Below are positions 8,091 to 16,259 of a DNA stretch of 64,000 nucleotides, one piece after another. The translations under genes were made by a program, and so were the position numbers. Origin of the DNA: Paenibacillus sp. MSJ-34. GTDB taxonomy: Bacteria; Bacillota; Bacilli; Paenibacillales; Paenibacillaceae. Location: NCBI RefSeq assembly GCF_018918005.1, contig NZ_JAHLPR010000005.1, forward strand, positions 1 through 64,000, in the 5' to 3' direction. Under the pieces are notes generated by a model. That model had not been told where the DNA came from, made no database searches, and saw only the letters and a program-made list of their open reading frames with translations. The first letter of the stretch is position 1, and the number at the start of each line of letters is the position of its first letter.

Positions 8091-8113
8091 ATGATCACCC
8101 ACTGAAACTCAAG

Positions 8114-9478
8114 CTACGTCTGATTATAACTCTTCTTATAAAATCTCATCCATTCCCTGTAATCATCTTTGTTCTCTTTTACAAATGTAAAGATATCTTT
8201 CAATGAGGCGATTCCAAGCCGGTTTAGTTCCTCGTTTAATGCATGGTTGTATTCAACGCTGCGATTCGATACGAGGTATACCGAAGATTTGGTTACGACG
8301 TTATTATGTTCATCGCGATAATCAGCGACGACGGCAATCGTGGTGTAACTATATGCTTTTTCGTTTTTTACGCCGATTGCCCTTAGATCGACGAATTCTA
8401 AAGGGAACGGTTCAAGGATTTGGTCAAAGAGGAGGTTGCCTTCAAGATCCGTTAGATATAATCGGTGTTTCTTTACTCCATCGACCGCCTGAAAGCCATT
8501 GTAGATTTTGCTTTTCCCGTAACTGTGCAAGCTTTCTTTCCTCGTTGCATCTTCCAATATGGTGTATCCATGTTTGACAGCGCTGTCGATGCGCATGTCC
8601 CCGCCAAATAGGACCCGTGTTTCGATTTCCTGCATAATATACGGGAGTTTCTTTAATTTATACGCATCGGGTTCTCGATGCTGCGCAAATCCTTCCTCGA
8701 TCGATTCTCTATTATTTTGAAGTTCGCCATTGTCTGCAATAGCAGCGGTTATTTTACAATCGTCCTTCAACCTGCAGTAAGTAAAGAGATCGTCTATTTC
8801 GAAGGCATTGCCATAGTAGTTGTTAAGAACGGCAAGAATATGATCGATATTCGCAAAATCGTAATCGTTGAGATAAACGGCGGTGATGAAAAAGTTGTTC
8901 ATTCCGCGATGAATTAATTCCTTTTGGATCAAGTCGATTTTGTCGGAAGCTTCCTTATATTCGTCCGGATGTAAAATCTTCTTCACATAGACCTCGATAT
9001 TGAAACTTTCCGTATATTCCGATAGTTCGGATTCGAGTGTAAATTCATTAGAAGGCAGGAGGCCAAAAGGTTTGCCGAAAGTGGCGATTTCATATTTTAA
9101 CGGCTCGTTGTACGCGGCGTTTAATGTTTCGGATAAGATTTGTTCCGCCCTTTCTGTCATAAACATAGTTGAATATCCGTCATCAATGATTCCGTTCTGC
9201 TCGAAGTACTGCACCTGAAAGGTTTTCCCTTCTTCGCCTAGTACATGCGCTTCTCCTTTAAGGCCTACGATCCCTCCTCCAAAAGGGTTCCCTAGAGATA
9301 TGGAGTGAAGATTGTCTGTGATGGTAACGGAAAACTCTTTATTATATTTCTTGGCGAGATGGTCCAACATCAATTTTTCAATCTCTTTTTTTTGTTTGGC
9401 GTTATATCCCCCGCAGGAAATCAATGTAAAGGCTAATACGGCGAACAACGACCATGTAACAATATTTTTGACAGTCAA
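8114..9478 (-). CDS. Lipoprotein of unknown function upstream of LytTR/DUF3021
   Basis: A 454-residue lipoprotein. The signal peptide ends in a lipobox, LISC, followed by GG, so Cys would be lipidated. The mature part is soluble, acidic and mixed alpha/beta, with a repeated theme of DxxxY and KYEIATFGKPFG segments. I recognise no enzyme motif. The start is TTG 9478 because GGAGGGG precedes it by 5 bases; the longer frame to 9520 has no ribosome site. The tight spacing to LytTR and DUF3021 suggests that the three are one unit in which the lipoprotein is sensor, effector or target. Confidence 0.75.
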   Translation of the reverse strand: MTVKNIVTWSLFAVLAFTLISCGGYNAKQKKEIEKLMLDHLAKKYNKEFSVTITDNLHSISLGNPFGGGIVGLKGEAHVLGEEGKTFQVQYFEQNGIIDDGYSTMFMTERAEQILSETLNAAYNEPLKYEIATFGKPFGLLPSNEFTLESELSEYTESFNIEVYVKKILHPDEYKEASDKIDLIQKELIHRGMNNFFITAVYLNDYDFANIDHILAVLNNYYGNAFEIDDLFTYCRLKDDCKITAAIADNGELQNNRESIEEGFAQHREPDAYKLKKLPYIMQEIETRVLFGGDMRIDSAVKHGYTILEDATRKESLHSYGKSKIYNGFQAVDGVKKHRLYLTDLEGNLLFDQILEPFPLEFVDLRAIGVKNEKAYSYTTIAVVADYRDEHNNVVTKSSVYLVSNRSVEYNHALNEELNRLGIASLKDIFTFVKENKDDYREWMRFYKKSYNQT

Positions 9479-9722
9479 GAGATCCCCTCCATAACATCTT
9501 GCGATTGCCAATATATACACATGTTACCATAAATTCATCCTATGCGGGGGGAACAAGACCGCTGTGGGAAGAAACTTGTAAATCCTGCTAATAAGTTTGG
9601 ATATTGCTATTCTTAACGATAACAGTATGTAATCGCTGAAATTTCCGGCTTTCAAATAGCAGATAACTATCATATAATAGTAAATATCTTAATCTATAAA
9701 TAGTGATGCAAGGGCGGTAAAC

Positions 9723-11222
9723 ATGAGCAACAGACAAACCGAAACAGACGTTATCTTAATTGGCGCCGGAATCATGAGCGCGACGTTGGGAACATTGTTG
9801 AAAGAAGTAATGCCGGACTGGAGAATTAGCGTGTTTGAGAAGCTGGCAAGCGCAGGCGAGGAAAGCTCCAACGAATGGAATAATGCGGGAACGGGACATG
9901 CCGCACTGTGCGAGCTTAATTACACAGCCGAGAAACCGGACGGATCCATCGATATTAGCAAAGCGATCAAAGTGAACGAACAGTTTCAAGTGTCATTGCA
10001 ATTTTGGTCTTATCTTGTAAACAGCGATCTGATACGCAATCCGCAAGACTTTATCATGCCGTTGCCTCATATGAGCTTAGTCCAAGGGGCCAAGAATGTA
10101 GAGTACTTGAAAAAACGTTTTGAAGCGATGTCGGGCAACCCTCTGTTTCAAGGGATGGAATTCTCCGATGACCCGGATCAATTAGCGGAATGGATTCCGC
10201 TTATTATGAAAGACCGGACATTGAACGAACCGCTTGCGGCCACAAGAATCGAATCCGGCACGGATGTTAACTTTGGCGCTTTAACGCGCATGCTGTTTGG
10301 CCACTTACAAAATAAGGACGTCGATATCCATTACAACCATCGTGTCGATGATATCAAACGGACGAGCGATGGCTTGTGGGAATTGAAAATACGGAATGAA
10401 AGCGGTACAACGGAACGCCATACCGCGAAATTCGTTTTTATCGGCGGCGGGGGAGGAAGTCTTCCTCTGCTTCAGAAATCCGGCATCTCCGAAGGAAAGC
10501 ATATTGGGGGATTCCCGATCAGCGGATTATTCATGGTGTGCAACAATCCGGAAATTGTCGCGCAGCATCATGCCAAAGTATACGGCAAAGCGAAGGTTGG
10601 CGCGCCTCCGATGTCTGTTCCCCATCTTGATACAAGATTTATCGACAATAAAAAATCGCTGCTCTTCGGACCGTTTGCCGGCTTCTCGCCGAAGTTCTTA
10701 AAAACCGGTTCCATGTTCGATTTATTCGGCTCTATCAAACCGCATAATATTATCACGATGCTGGCGGCAGGTATAAAGAACCTGTCCTTGACAAAATACC
10801 TCATCCAGCAAGTGATGTTATCGAAAGAAAAGCGCATGGAAGAGTTGCGGGAGTTCATCCCGAACGCCAAGAGCGAGGATTGGGATCTGCTGGTGGCAGG
10901 CCAACGTGTGCAAGTCATTAAAGATACGGTTGCCGGCGGCAAAGGAACGCTGCAATTCGGTACGGAGGTCGTAAGCGCCGCCGACGGTTCGATCGCCGCA
11001 CTGCTCGGCGCTTCTCCTGGCGCTTCTACCGCCGTTTCGGTCATGCTGGAGGTCATTGAGAAATGCTTCCCGCAGCATCTCCAAGCGTGGGAACCGAAAA
11101 TAAAAGAAATGATCCCTTCTTATGGCGTATCGCTCGTGGAAAACCCGGAACTTATTCAAGAAATTCATACTTCTGCAGCTCGCATGTTTGGCCTAAACGG
11201 TGAATTGCAGCTCGCCAAGTAG
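9723..11222 (+). CDS. mqo: Malate:quinone oxidoreductase
   Basis: A membrane-associated FAD enzyme that oxidises L-malate to oxaloacetate and passes electrons to menaquinone, bypassing soluble malate dehydrogenase in the TCA cycle. The N-terminal Rossmann motif [17 protein letters not shown] binds FAD. The family block [31 protein letters not shown] follows, and [10 protein letters not shown] and the C-terminal [10 protein letters not shown] are also conserved. The length of 499 residues is standard. The gene stands alone and ends at a strong hairpin. An intrinsic promoter is likely in the AT-rich 9640-9700 stretch. Confidence 0.95.
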   Translation: MSNRQTETDVILIGAGIMSATLGTLLKEVMPDWRISVFEKLASAGEESSNEWNNAGTGHAALCELNYTAEKPDGSIDISKAIKVNEQFQVSLQFWSYLVNSDLIRNPQDFIMPLPHMSLVQGAKNVEYLKKRFEAMSGNPLFQGMEFSDDPDQLAEWIPLIMKDRTLNEPLAATRIESGTDVNFGALTRMLFGHLQNKDVDIHYNHRVDDIKRTSDGLWELKIRNESGTTERHTAKFVFIGGGGGSLPLLQKSGISEGKHIGGFPISGLFMVCNNPEIVAQHHAKVYGKAKVGAPPMSVPHLDTRFIDNKKSLLFGPFAGFSPKFLKTGSMFDLFGSIKPHNIITMLAAGIKNLSLTKYLIQQVMLSKEKRMEELREFIPNAKSEDWDLLVAGQRVQVIKDTVAGGKGTLQFGTEVVSAADGSIAALLGASPGASTAVSVMLEVIEKCFPQHLQAWEPKIKEMIPSYGVSLVENPELIQEIHTSAARMFGLNGELQLAK

Positions 11223-11263
11223 ATAATAAAAATCTATTATCGCTTCCGATGAGATCAAATGAA

Positions 11264-11305
11264 ATATCCCCCAGTTCCTCAAGACGGTACTGGGGGATAT
11301 CGCTG
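11264..11305. terminator. Hairpin terminator between convergent genes
   Basis: A perfect 12-bp stem (ATATCCCCCAGT at 11264-11275 with ACTGGGGGATAT at 11289-11300) lies between mqo and the minus-strand gene ending at 11307. T-rich sequence follows on the plus strand. It probably serves both genes. Confidence 0.7.
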
Positions 11306-11306
11306 T

Positions 11307-13079
11307 TTATTTTACGGAGTAGATTCCTTTTTCATAGATCAAGGTGTAGACCATTCCATCGTCGGCGAGGACGGCGCTATTGATGCGATCGTTCACCAAA
11401 CGAACATTGTTGCCATCTTTATCGACCTTATATAATCCGCGGTCATAGCCATTCGACAGATAATAAATGCCCGCTTTGCCGACAAAGAACGAAGCGACCG
11501 ATTTATCGCTAAGTTTCGTTTCTTTGCCTGTCGCCGGGTCGTATCGATACAGGTCTGCCGCATTGGTATCTCCCGTCTTGGCGGTATAGTAGAAACTTCC
11601 GTTATCGTACTGAACCTGCGTCGCCATTCTTGCGGCTGCCGTTCCATGGCGTTCTCCATTCACATCGGTTTTCTCCAAGTTGCCGGATTTGGAATCGATG
11701 TAATAAATATCGCTGCCGATCAACCAGAAGTCGCTGGCCGGAGGGGTCAATTTCACTTGCGTCTGATCCGCCAGATTGATTTTGTACACGGCGCTTGCGT
11801 CGTTCGGATCGCTGTCTTTATAGCCTAACGTATACAGATAGCCGTCCTGAACGTACAGGGCGTCCCTGGCTGAGAAGCTTGTTCCACCCTGGGGATGCTG
11901 TTCCCGGTAGATGTTATATGCAAACTCCGGTTGTCCGACCGACTTCCATTCTCCCGTCTTCAGATCGACCCGGCTTACATTATTGGATATATCGGTCATA
12001 AATCTGAAATCTGCGAGGTATAAAGAATCTTCCGATTTGACTACCCGGACTATGCTTTTGAAATTATTAAGCATCGTTAAAGCGCCGTTATCGACTTTGT
12101 ATAACGTATCGCCCCCCATCGTGTTATCTCCAACATGGAGAATAACATACAATTCGTTGTCGATGAGTTCGATGTTGCCTAACCAGCCGTCGCCCGGTTT
12201 CCACGGATGCAGCGAGCAGACTTTTCTGGATTGTTGATTGGCAAGATCCAATGCATAGAGCTCAGCCTGGTCATTGACGATGGACACATAATAGAGCTCG
12301 TGTTTGATGATTTTTGCATTGCTAAGATGCGGCTTGCCCGGCAACTTGACTTGCGTTTCTTTTTGCCCGTCCGCTTTTCTGAATAATTGATCTATCGTTT
12401 CGTCGCTTTTATAAATCGTCTTCACATAATAAGCGGCATCTCCATATTTCGTAATCGGATTCAGGCTTTCCGTATAATCAACCGGCTTTCGGCGATCGGT
12501 TAGCAAGGCTTTGATGCGATCTTTGGCGGCCGCCGCCTGCGGATCCTGCAAATTGACAGGCCGGTCGCCCATCAGAATGAGGCCGTCCCACCATTGGATT
12601 TCTTTGTCCAGCGCCTCTGCCGCGCTTCTCAAGGGCAGCATAATTTGACCCGCTATTTTTTGCGGCGGCACATCCATCGTATGGGGCTCTTTATTGACCA
12701 GCATGGTGGTGCTGTTCACCGTAAACTTGATCGTCTTGCTGGCTTGGTAGTTCGATAAAATCACGTCATTCGGATGCTGAGGATCCCATTTCGTATCCCA
12801 GAACCCTTGGGATTGCCCAAGTTCCGTAGCGAGCGTACTCATCAAACGAATCGGAACGAGAATCCGCCCCTCGCGTTGTACGATACGATGATCGCCGTAC
12901 AGGTCTGCCATCTGTCCTTTGACAAACGCTTTCCCTTGGAAATTCTGGGGAATCACGATCATTTGGCCGAATGCCTTGTCGAAGGGTTCCGGGGCCGTCT
13001 CCCCGGCCGCAAACGCAGGGACGGCGCTGCAAACCAGCCACATGGACAGTAAAGCAATAAGAACTCTGAATTTTGCCAT
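11307..13079 (-). CDS. Secreted protein with copper amine oxidase N-like domain and DUF5050 beta-propeller
   Basis: A 590-residue protein with a classical signal peptide ending AVPAFAAGE. Residues 50-165 have the copper-amine-oxidase N-terminal-like fold (VPIRLMSTLATELG, IMLPLRSAAEALDKEIQW). This domain is common on Paenibacillaceae surface proteins and carries no copper or enzyme site. The rest consists of repeated short strands with YYV/YYI and D-x-N-G turns typical of DUF5050 or LRP-type beta-propellers. It is a cell-surface or secreted binding protein rather than an oxidase. The start has a GAGGAGAAG ribosome site. No enzymatic role can be assigned. Confidence 0.82.
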   Translation of the reverse strand: MAKFRVLIALLSMWLVCSAVPAFAAGETAPEPFDKAFGQMIVIPQNFQGKAFVKGQMADLYGDHRIVQREGRILVPIRLMSTLATELGQSQGFWDTKWDPQHPNDVILSNYQASKTIKFTVNSTTMLVNKEPHTMDVPPQKIAGQIMLPLRSAAEALDKEIQWWDGLILMGDRPVNLQDPQAAAAKDRIKALLTDRRKPVDYTESLNPITKYGDAAYYVKTIYKSDETIDQLFRKADGQKETQVKLPGKPHLSNAKIIKHELYYVSIVNDQAELYALDLANQQSRKVCSLHPWKPGDGWLGNIELIDNELYVILHVGDNTMGGDTLYKVDNGALTMLNNFKSIVRVVKSEDSLYLADFRFMTDISNNVSRVDLKTGEWKSVGQPEFAYNIYREQHPQGGTSFSARDALYVQDGYLYTLGYKDSDPNDASAVYKINLADQTQVKLTPPASDFWLIGSDIYYIDSKSGNLEKTDVNGERHGTAAARMATQVQYDNGSFYYTAKTGDTNAADLYRYDPATGKETKLSDKSVASFFVGKAGIYYLSNGYDRGLYKVDKDGNNVRLVNDRINSAVLADDGMVYTLIYEKGIYSVK

Positions 13080-13294
13080 AAAATCTTCTCCTCTTCTCCC
13101 TCACTTTGGATATCGAATCCCATTTTGGATCCTTCCGAACCGACTCGGTAAAAAGATCATCTGCATTATAGACGCATTGCAAAGGAATATGTTTCTGTTT
13201 TGCTATCCCAATATTTTACGGGGCGTTTCCTCCCCTCGTCGGTTTGGAATTTATCGCGGAAGCATTCATTTCCCAGTGTATGCACTTCGATAAA

Positions 13295-13319
13295 CTGTTA
13301 CAATGAAGAATAGTAACAG
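13295..13319. promoter_or_regulatory. Inverted repeat upstream of the YdeI-like gene
   Basis: CTGTTAC (13295-13301) and GTAACAG (13313-13319) form a perfect 7-bp dyad 17 bases before the start codon. It may be an operator. The cognate regulator is unknown. Confidence 0.4.
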
Positions 13320-13336
13320 AATCGGAGGTTTATCTG

Positions 13337-14005
13337 ATGGCGAAAACGATTGTTGAAAAGCTAAACTTGCAAAAATATAAAAAAGCGGCCGTATTGGATC
13401 AACCGGAAGGCGAGGATCTATTGGCGGGCTTGGAACAGTATGATACCGAGCTGAAGGGCGGCGGATACGACCTCATCTTCGCTTTTGTGCTCGATTTAAA
13501 ATCATTGCAGAAACTTGTAAAGAAAGTGATCGATCATAGTCACCTGAATGAAGGCGGCTATTTCTACGCGGCGTATCCGAAAAAAGGGAACAAAGTTTAT
13601 GAGACTTATATTCATAGAGACAGTCTGCTGGAAGGATTAGGCGCCGATGAAGACGGTTATATTGGGACTAGCAGCGTCAAATTTGCGCGCATGGTCGGGC
13701 TGAACGATGTCTTCACGGTTGTCGGCTTCAAAGCGGACGAACGCAATAAAAATCGGGCTTCGTCGAAACCTAGCCAAAGCGTCGACGATTATGTATCCAT
13801 GCTTCCGCAAGTGGAACAGGATTTGCAGGATCGTCCGGACGTGCTGGCCTTTTATCAATCGCTCACGCCGGGGTACCGCAAAGATTGGGCCCGATACGTA
13901 TATAGTGCGGTGCAGGAGGAAACAAGAGCGAAGCGGCGGGCGGAAATGAAGGAGGTTCTGGCTGCGGGGTATAAGAGCATGGATCTCTATCGAAGAAGAC
14001 CATAA
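13337..14005 (+). CDS. YdeI/OmdA-domain protein
   Basis: A 222-residue protein in two parts. The first 140 residues form a small alpha/beta domain of unknown type (AAVLDQPEGEDLLAGL, YDLIFAFVLDLKSLQKLV). The C-terminal 60 residues are the YdeI/OmdA helical domain (AFYQSLTPGYRKDWARYVYSAVQEETRAKRRAEM, split here for length), with the usual ET(R)xxRR core. OmdA-type proteins have been linked to bacteriocin or stress resistance, but the biochemical role is unsettled. The start has GGAGG 8 bases upstream. It is followed by the YjbR-like gene and probably cotranscribed with it. Confidence 0.75.
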   Translation: MAKTIVEKLNLQKYKKAAVLDQPEGEDLLAGLEQYDTELKGGGYDLIFAFVLDLKSLQKLVKKVIDHSHLNEGGYFYAAYPKKGNKVYETYIHRDSLLEGLGADEDGYIGTSSVKFARMVGLNDVFTVVGFKADERNKNRASSKPSQSVDDYVSMLPQVEQDLQDRPDVLAFYQSLTPGYRKDWARYVYSAVQEETRAKRRAEMKEVLAAGYKSMDLYRRRP

Positions 14006-14025
14006 ACGGAAAGGCGGATTTGACT

Positions 14026-14397
14026 ATGAAGTCGAAGCAGGGAATGGACATGCTGGAGCGGGTAAGGGCGATTTGCGCCCCCTTGCCGGAAGTGGAAGAG
14101 TTGATCGACGGCTTCGGCCATAACGTTATGAAGGTGAGGGGCAAGACGTTTGTTATGATGGGAGAGAACCAAGGCATCCCCAGTCTTTCGTTCAAATCGA
14201 CCAAGGAAGAGCAGTTCTTGCTGCTGCAGCAGGGAGGCTATGTCAAAATGCCGTACATTGGGAATCACGGCTGGGTTTCGGTTGATAAAGCGGCAACCCC
14301 GGACTGGGGCGAACTGTCCGGACTCATCAAGGAGGCGTATTTGCTGGCTGCGCCGAAGAAGCTCGCCAAGCAGGTGCTGGAAAGCGAAAGAGAATGA
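14026..14397 (+). CDS. MmcQ/YjbR family protein
   Basis: A 123-residue protein of the MmcQ/YjbR (CyaY-like fold) family. The first half has the HNVMKVRGKTFVMM strand pair and the second half has YVKMPYIGNHGWVSVD, followed by a helical LIKEAYLLAAPKKLAKQ tail. The family is thought to bind DNA or a small ligand; its role is not settled. ATG 14026 follows AAAGGCGG; TTG 14020 is in frame but less likely. It follows the YdeI-like gene by 20 bases. Confidence 0.82.
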   Translation: MKSKQGMDMLERVRAICAPLPEVEELIDGFGHNVMKVRGKTFVMMGENQGIPSLSFKSTKEEQFLLLQQGGYVKMPYIGNHGWVSVDKAATPDWGELSGLIKEAYLLAAPKKLAKQVLESERE

Positions 14398-15182
14398 GGC
14401 TCGGACGGGCGGAATAAAGGTGCGATTGCTACAAATATGGCGGCTTCGCCAAACCAAGGATTCTCAGTCCATCGCGACCGCTAACGTTGCATCAAAGCAG
14501 TGTCGTCATCTTATCCAACCATCCGCCCCGGCGGGAAAGAATAGCCAGGCCATGAAGGACCTTTCATTCGGAAGGGGATACCTCCCTATTTCGAAGACGA
14601 TCCGCGTGGCGCTTCTTGGTTTGGCGCTAACGAAACTTTTGGCGGTAACGAAACTAACGATCCTTATTGGGCTCAAAATGAAGGTTTTCCCAATCTAACG
14701 AAAGCACATATCGCTATTCATTGGAAATCGGCGGTTTTACCGCCTTTTTCCCCTCATTAGCGTGTTGTAGTTTCGTTACACGAGCAACAAAGTGATTTAG
14801 CAGGCTATTAGCGTGTGTCAGTTTCGTTAGCCCCCCGACGGGTCGTCAGCCACCAGCGATATGATCAACTTGACTCAAAATGATGTATTTTACCCAATCA
14901 AACAGGAAATGAGGAATGGCGTTGCATCGAGGAATTGCTATCCGGACCGTACGGCCGTTATTATGCGTCCAAATCACTTATTCGCTGTTTAGGCGGACAT
15001 TGGCTTCGTTATTCGTTCGTCGGAGGGCTTGTTTTTGCACTATTGCCGCGAATAAAGGATCGTCTGTCCGCAAACGGTCCGAAATCGGGCCGTTTGTCAC
15101 AAATAGCGTCTCCTGTGTCCGCGAATTTGAGGAGCAGGGCGGTACATCGTATTGCTTCGATGTTATTCTTCGTTTATAGTGG
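14398..15182. repeat. Noncoding block with repeat A (reverse) and repeat B
   Basis: No gene is supported here. Repeat A runs in reverse orientation at about 14573-14875. Its core of about 188 bases is bounded by GGTAACGAAAC (14644-14654) and GTTTCGTTAGC (14821-14831), with an extra GCTAACGAAAC at 14626. Repeat B lies at 14919-15143 in the same orientation as its second copy at 28501-28724. Between them is a short shared stretch with TTTACCCAA and AAACAGGAAATGAGG, also present at 28085-28112. Confidence 0.8.
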
Positions 15183-15184
15183 TA

Positions 15185-15206
15185 TTATTGAGTAATGAAT
15201 CAATAA
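15185..15206. promoter_or_regulatory. Candidate TetR operator
   Basis: TTATTGA (15185-15191) and TCAATAA (15200-15206) are perfect inverted arms 8 bases apart, 18 bases before the TetR start codon. The size and position suit an autorepressor site. Confidence 0.6.
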
Positions 15207-15224
15207 CATAGTAAGGAGACGGCA

Positions 15225-15749
15225 ATGATGGCAAAAATGGAGACATCGGCGAATCGTAAATCCGACATCATATCGGCGGCGATCGAGGTATTCGCGGAGA
15301 TCGGATACTACCGGGCCACGACGGCACAAGTCGCAGAAAGGGCTAAAATATCGCAACCGTATATTTTTCGTTTCTTCTCGACCAAAGAAGCTTTGTTGCA
15401 AGCGGCGCTGGAGGCATCCTGGACGAGAGTGATCGATTCCTTCCGCAAGGTCGTGGAGTCCGCATCGCCGGAACAGCTGGAGACTGGGCTGATCCAAGCC
15501 TACGAGGATATTTTGGACGCGTATCGGAATGAAATACTGCTTCAGATGCAGGCTCAGACCATCCAGGAAGACACCATTCGGGAAGCGATGCGTAACGGAT
15601 TCCGGGAAGTTCGCCGAATGGTTCTGGATGCCTATCAAGCGGCCGGCATTCCGAATGCCGAGGAACGGACGATGCTGTTTCTCGCCCGGGGAATGCTGTG
15701 CAACATCTCGGCAGCGCTGGACATGCCGGAATTGAAGGAAGGAATGTAA
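15225..15749 (+). CDS. TetR/AcrR family transcriptional regulator
   Basis: A 174-residue TetR-type regulator. The DNA-binding domain is residues 10-55 (IISAAIEVFAEIGYYRATTAQVAERAKIS, PYIFRFFSTKEALL). The C-terminal half has YEDILDAYRNEILLQMQAQ and LFLARGMLCNISAALDMPE, the form seen in YfiR-like repressors. AAGGAG precedes the start; ATG 15228 is an equally possible start. It stands alone between repeats and the hairpin-rich leader of the chitinase, with no pump beside it. It may control a distant gene or only itself through the palindrome at 15185. Confidence 0.86.
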   Translation: MMAKMETSANRKSDIISAAIEVFAEIGYYRATTAQVAERAKISQPYIFRFFSTKEALLQAALEASWTRVIDSFRKVVESASPEQLETGLIQAYEDILDAYRNEILLQMQAQTIQEDTIREAMRNGFREVRRMVLDAYQAAGIPNAEERTMLFLARGMLCNISAALDMPELKEGM

Positions 15750-15773
15750 TGATCGCAGAATTTATAGAAAAAA

Positions 15774-15803
15774 TTTACAAATCAGTGAAAGTTATATTAT
15801 AAT
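15774..15803 (+). promoter_or_regulatory. Sigma-A-like promoter
   Basis: TTTACA (15774-15779), 18 bases, TATAAT (15798-15803). It points into the hairpin-rich region ahead of the chitinase and predicts a transcript start near 15810. Confidence 0.65.
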
Positions 15804-15809
15804 TATGTT

Positions 15810-15985
15810 AACAACAAGATAGCTTGATAGAGTGATATAGAATTGTTAATACAATCGCAATCGTATTAGAATTCTATATCATTCAGAAGAAACGCACTCG
15901 CCCTACAAGACGGCGGCAACGTTTCTTCTGGTTCCGAAATCGTTTGGACATCTCAGTTGAGACTGCAAACGATTTTTCTTTTTGT
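15810..15985 (+). ncRNA. Candidate structured leader or small RNA with three hairpins and a terminator
   Basis: Three consecutive perfect-arm hairpins follow the promoter. The first is 15833-15844 with 15870-15881 (12 bp, plus an inner 6 bp). The second is 15885-15894 with 15920-15929 (10 bp). The third is 15937-15946 with 15966-15975 (10 bp) and is followed by TTCTTTTTG, an intrinsic terminator. A transcript of about 175 nt is predicted. It may be a small RNA or an attenuator leader of the chitinase gene. No known riboswitch class was matched by eye. Confidence 0.45.
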
Positions 15986-16259
15986 ATTTTGAGAGAAAGG
16001 GGGGAATTGACGAATCCTGCCGGACGAGCATGAAGGAGTCTACGAATGGAAGCGGGATGATAGAATCGCATACACGCAAGTTGGTTGCTGTTGTTCGTTG
16101 ATCGGATCCGCGGAAGAACTCCCGGTCCGATCCTCCTGAAGGAACGCGCGCCCATTACAAGAAGAAACGTCTTCACCGTTCCGTAATACGGCAGCGTTAT
16201 CTTTAGGGGCTGGTTTGAAAGGTTTGCAAGCGTTTCCATTTTGAGAAGAAAAGGAGTGA
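15986..16259 (+). other. Chitinase 5' region with candidate cre box
   Basis: No gene of normal size is present. Two tiny frames with ribosome sites occur: TTG at 16008 after AGGGGGG, and ATG at 16045 after AAGGAG. Each has fewer than ten codons. A cre-like box, TTGCAAGCGTTTCCA at 16224-16238, has one departure from the CcpA consensus WTGNNARCGNWWWCA. It sits 22 bases before the chitinase start, where CcpA would act as a roadblock. That would fit glucose repression of a polysaccharide-degrading enzyme. Confidence 0.5.

Noticed and set aside
14398-15182. Insertion sequence
   Set aside because: No transposase frame is present in any copy of the repeats; the ends and length suit a noncoding element.
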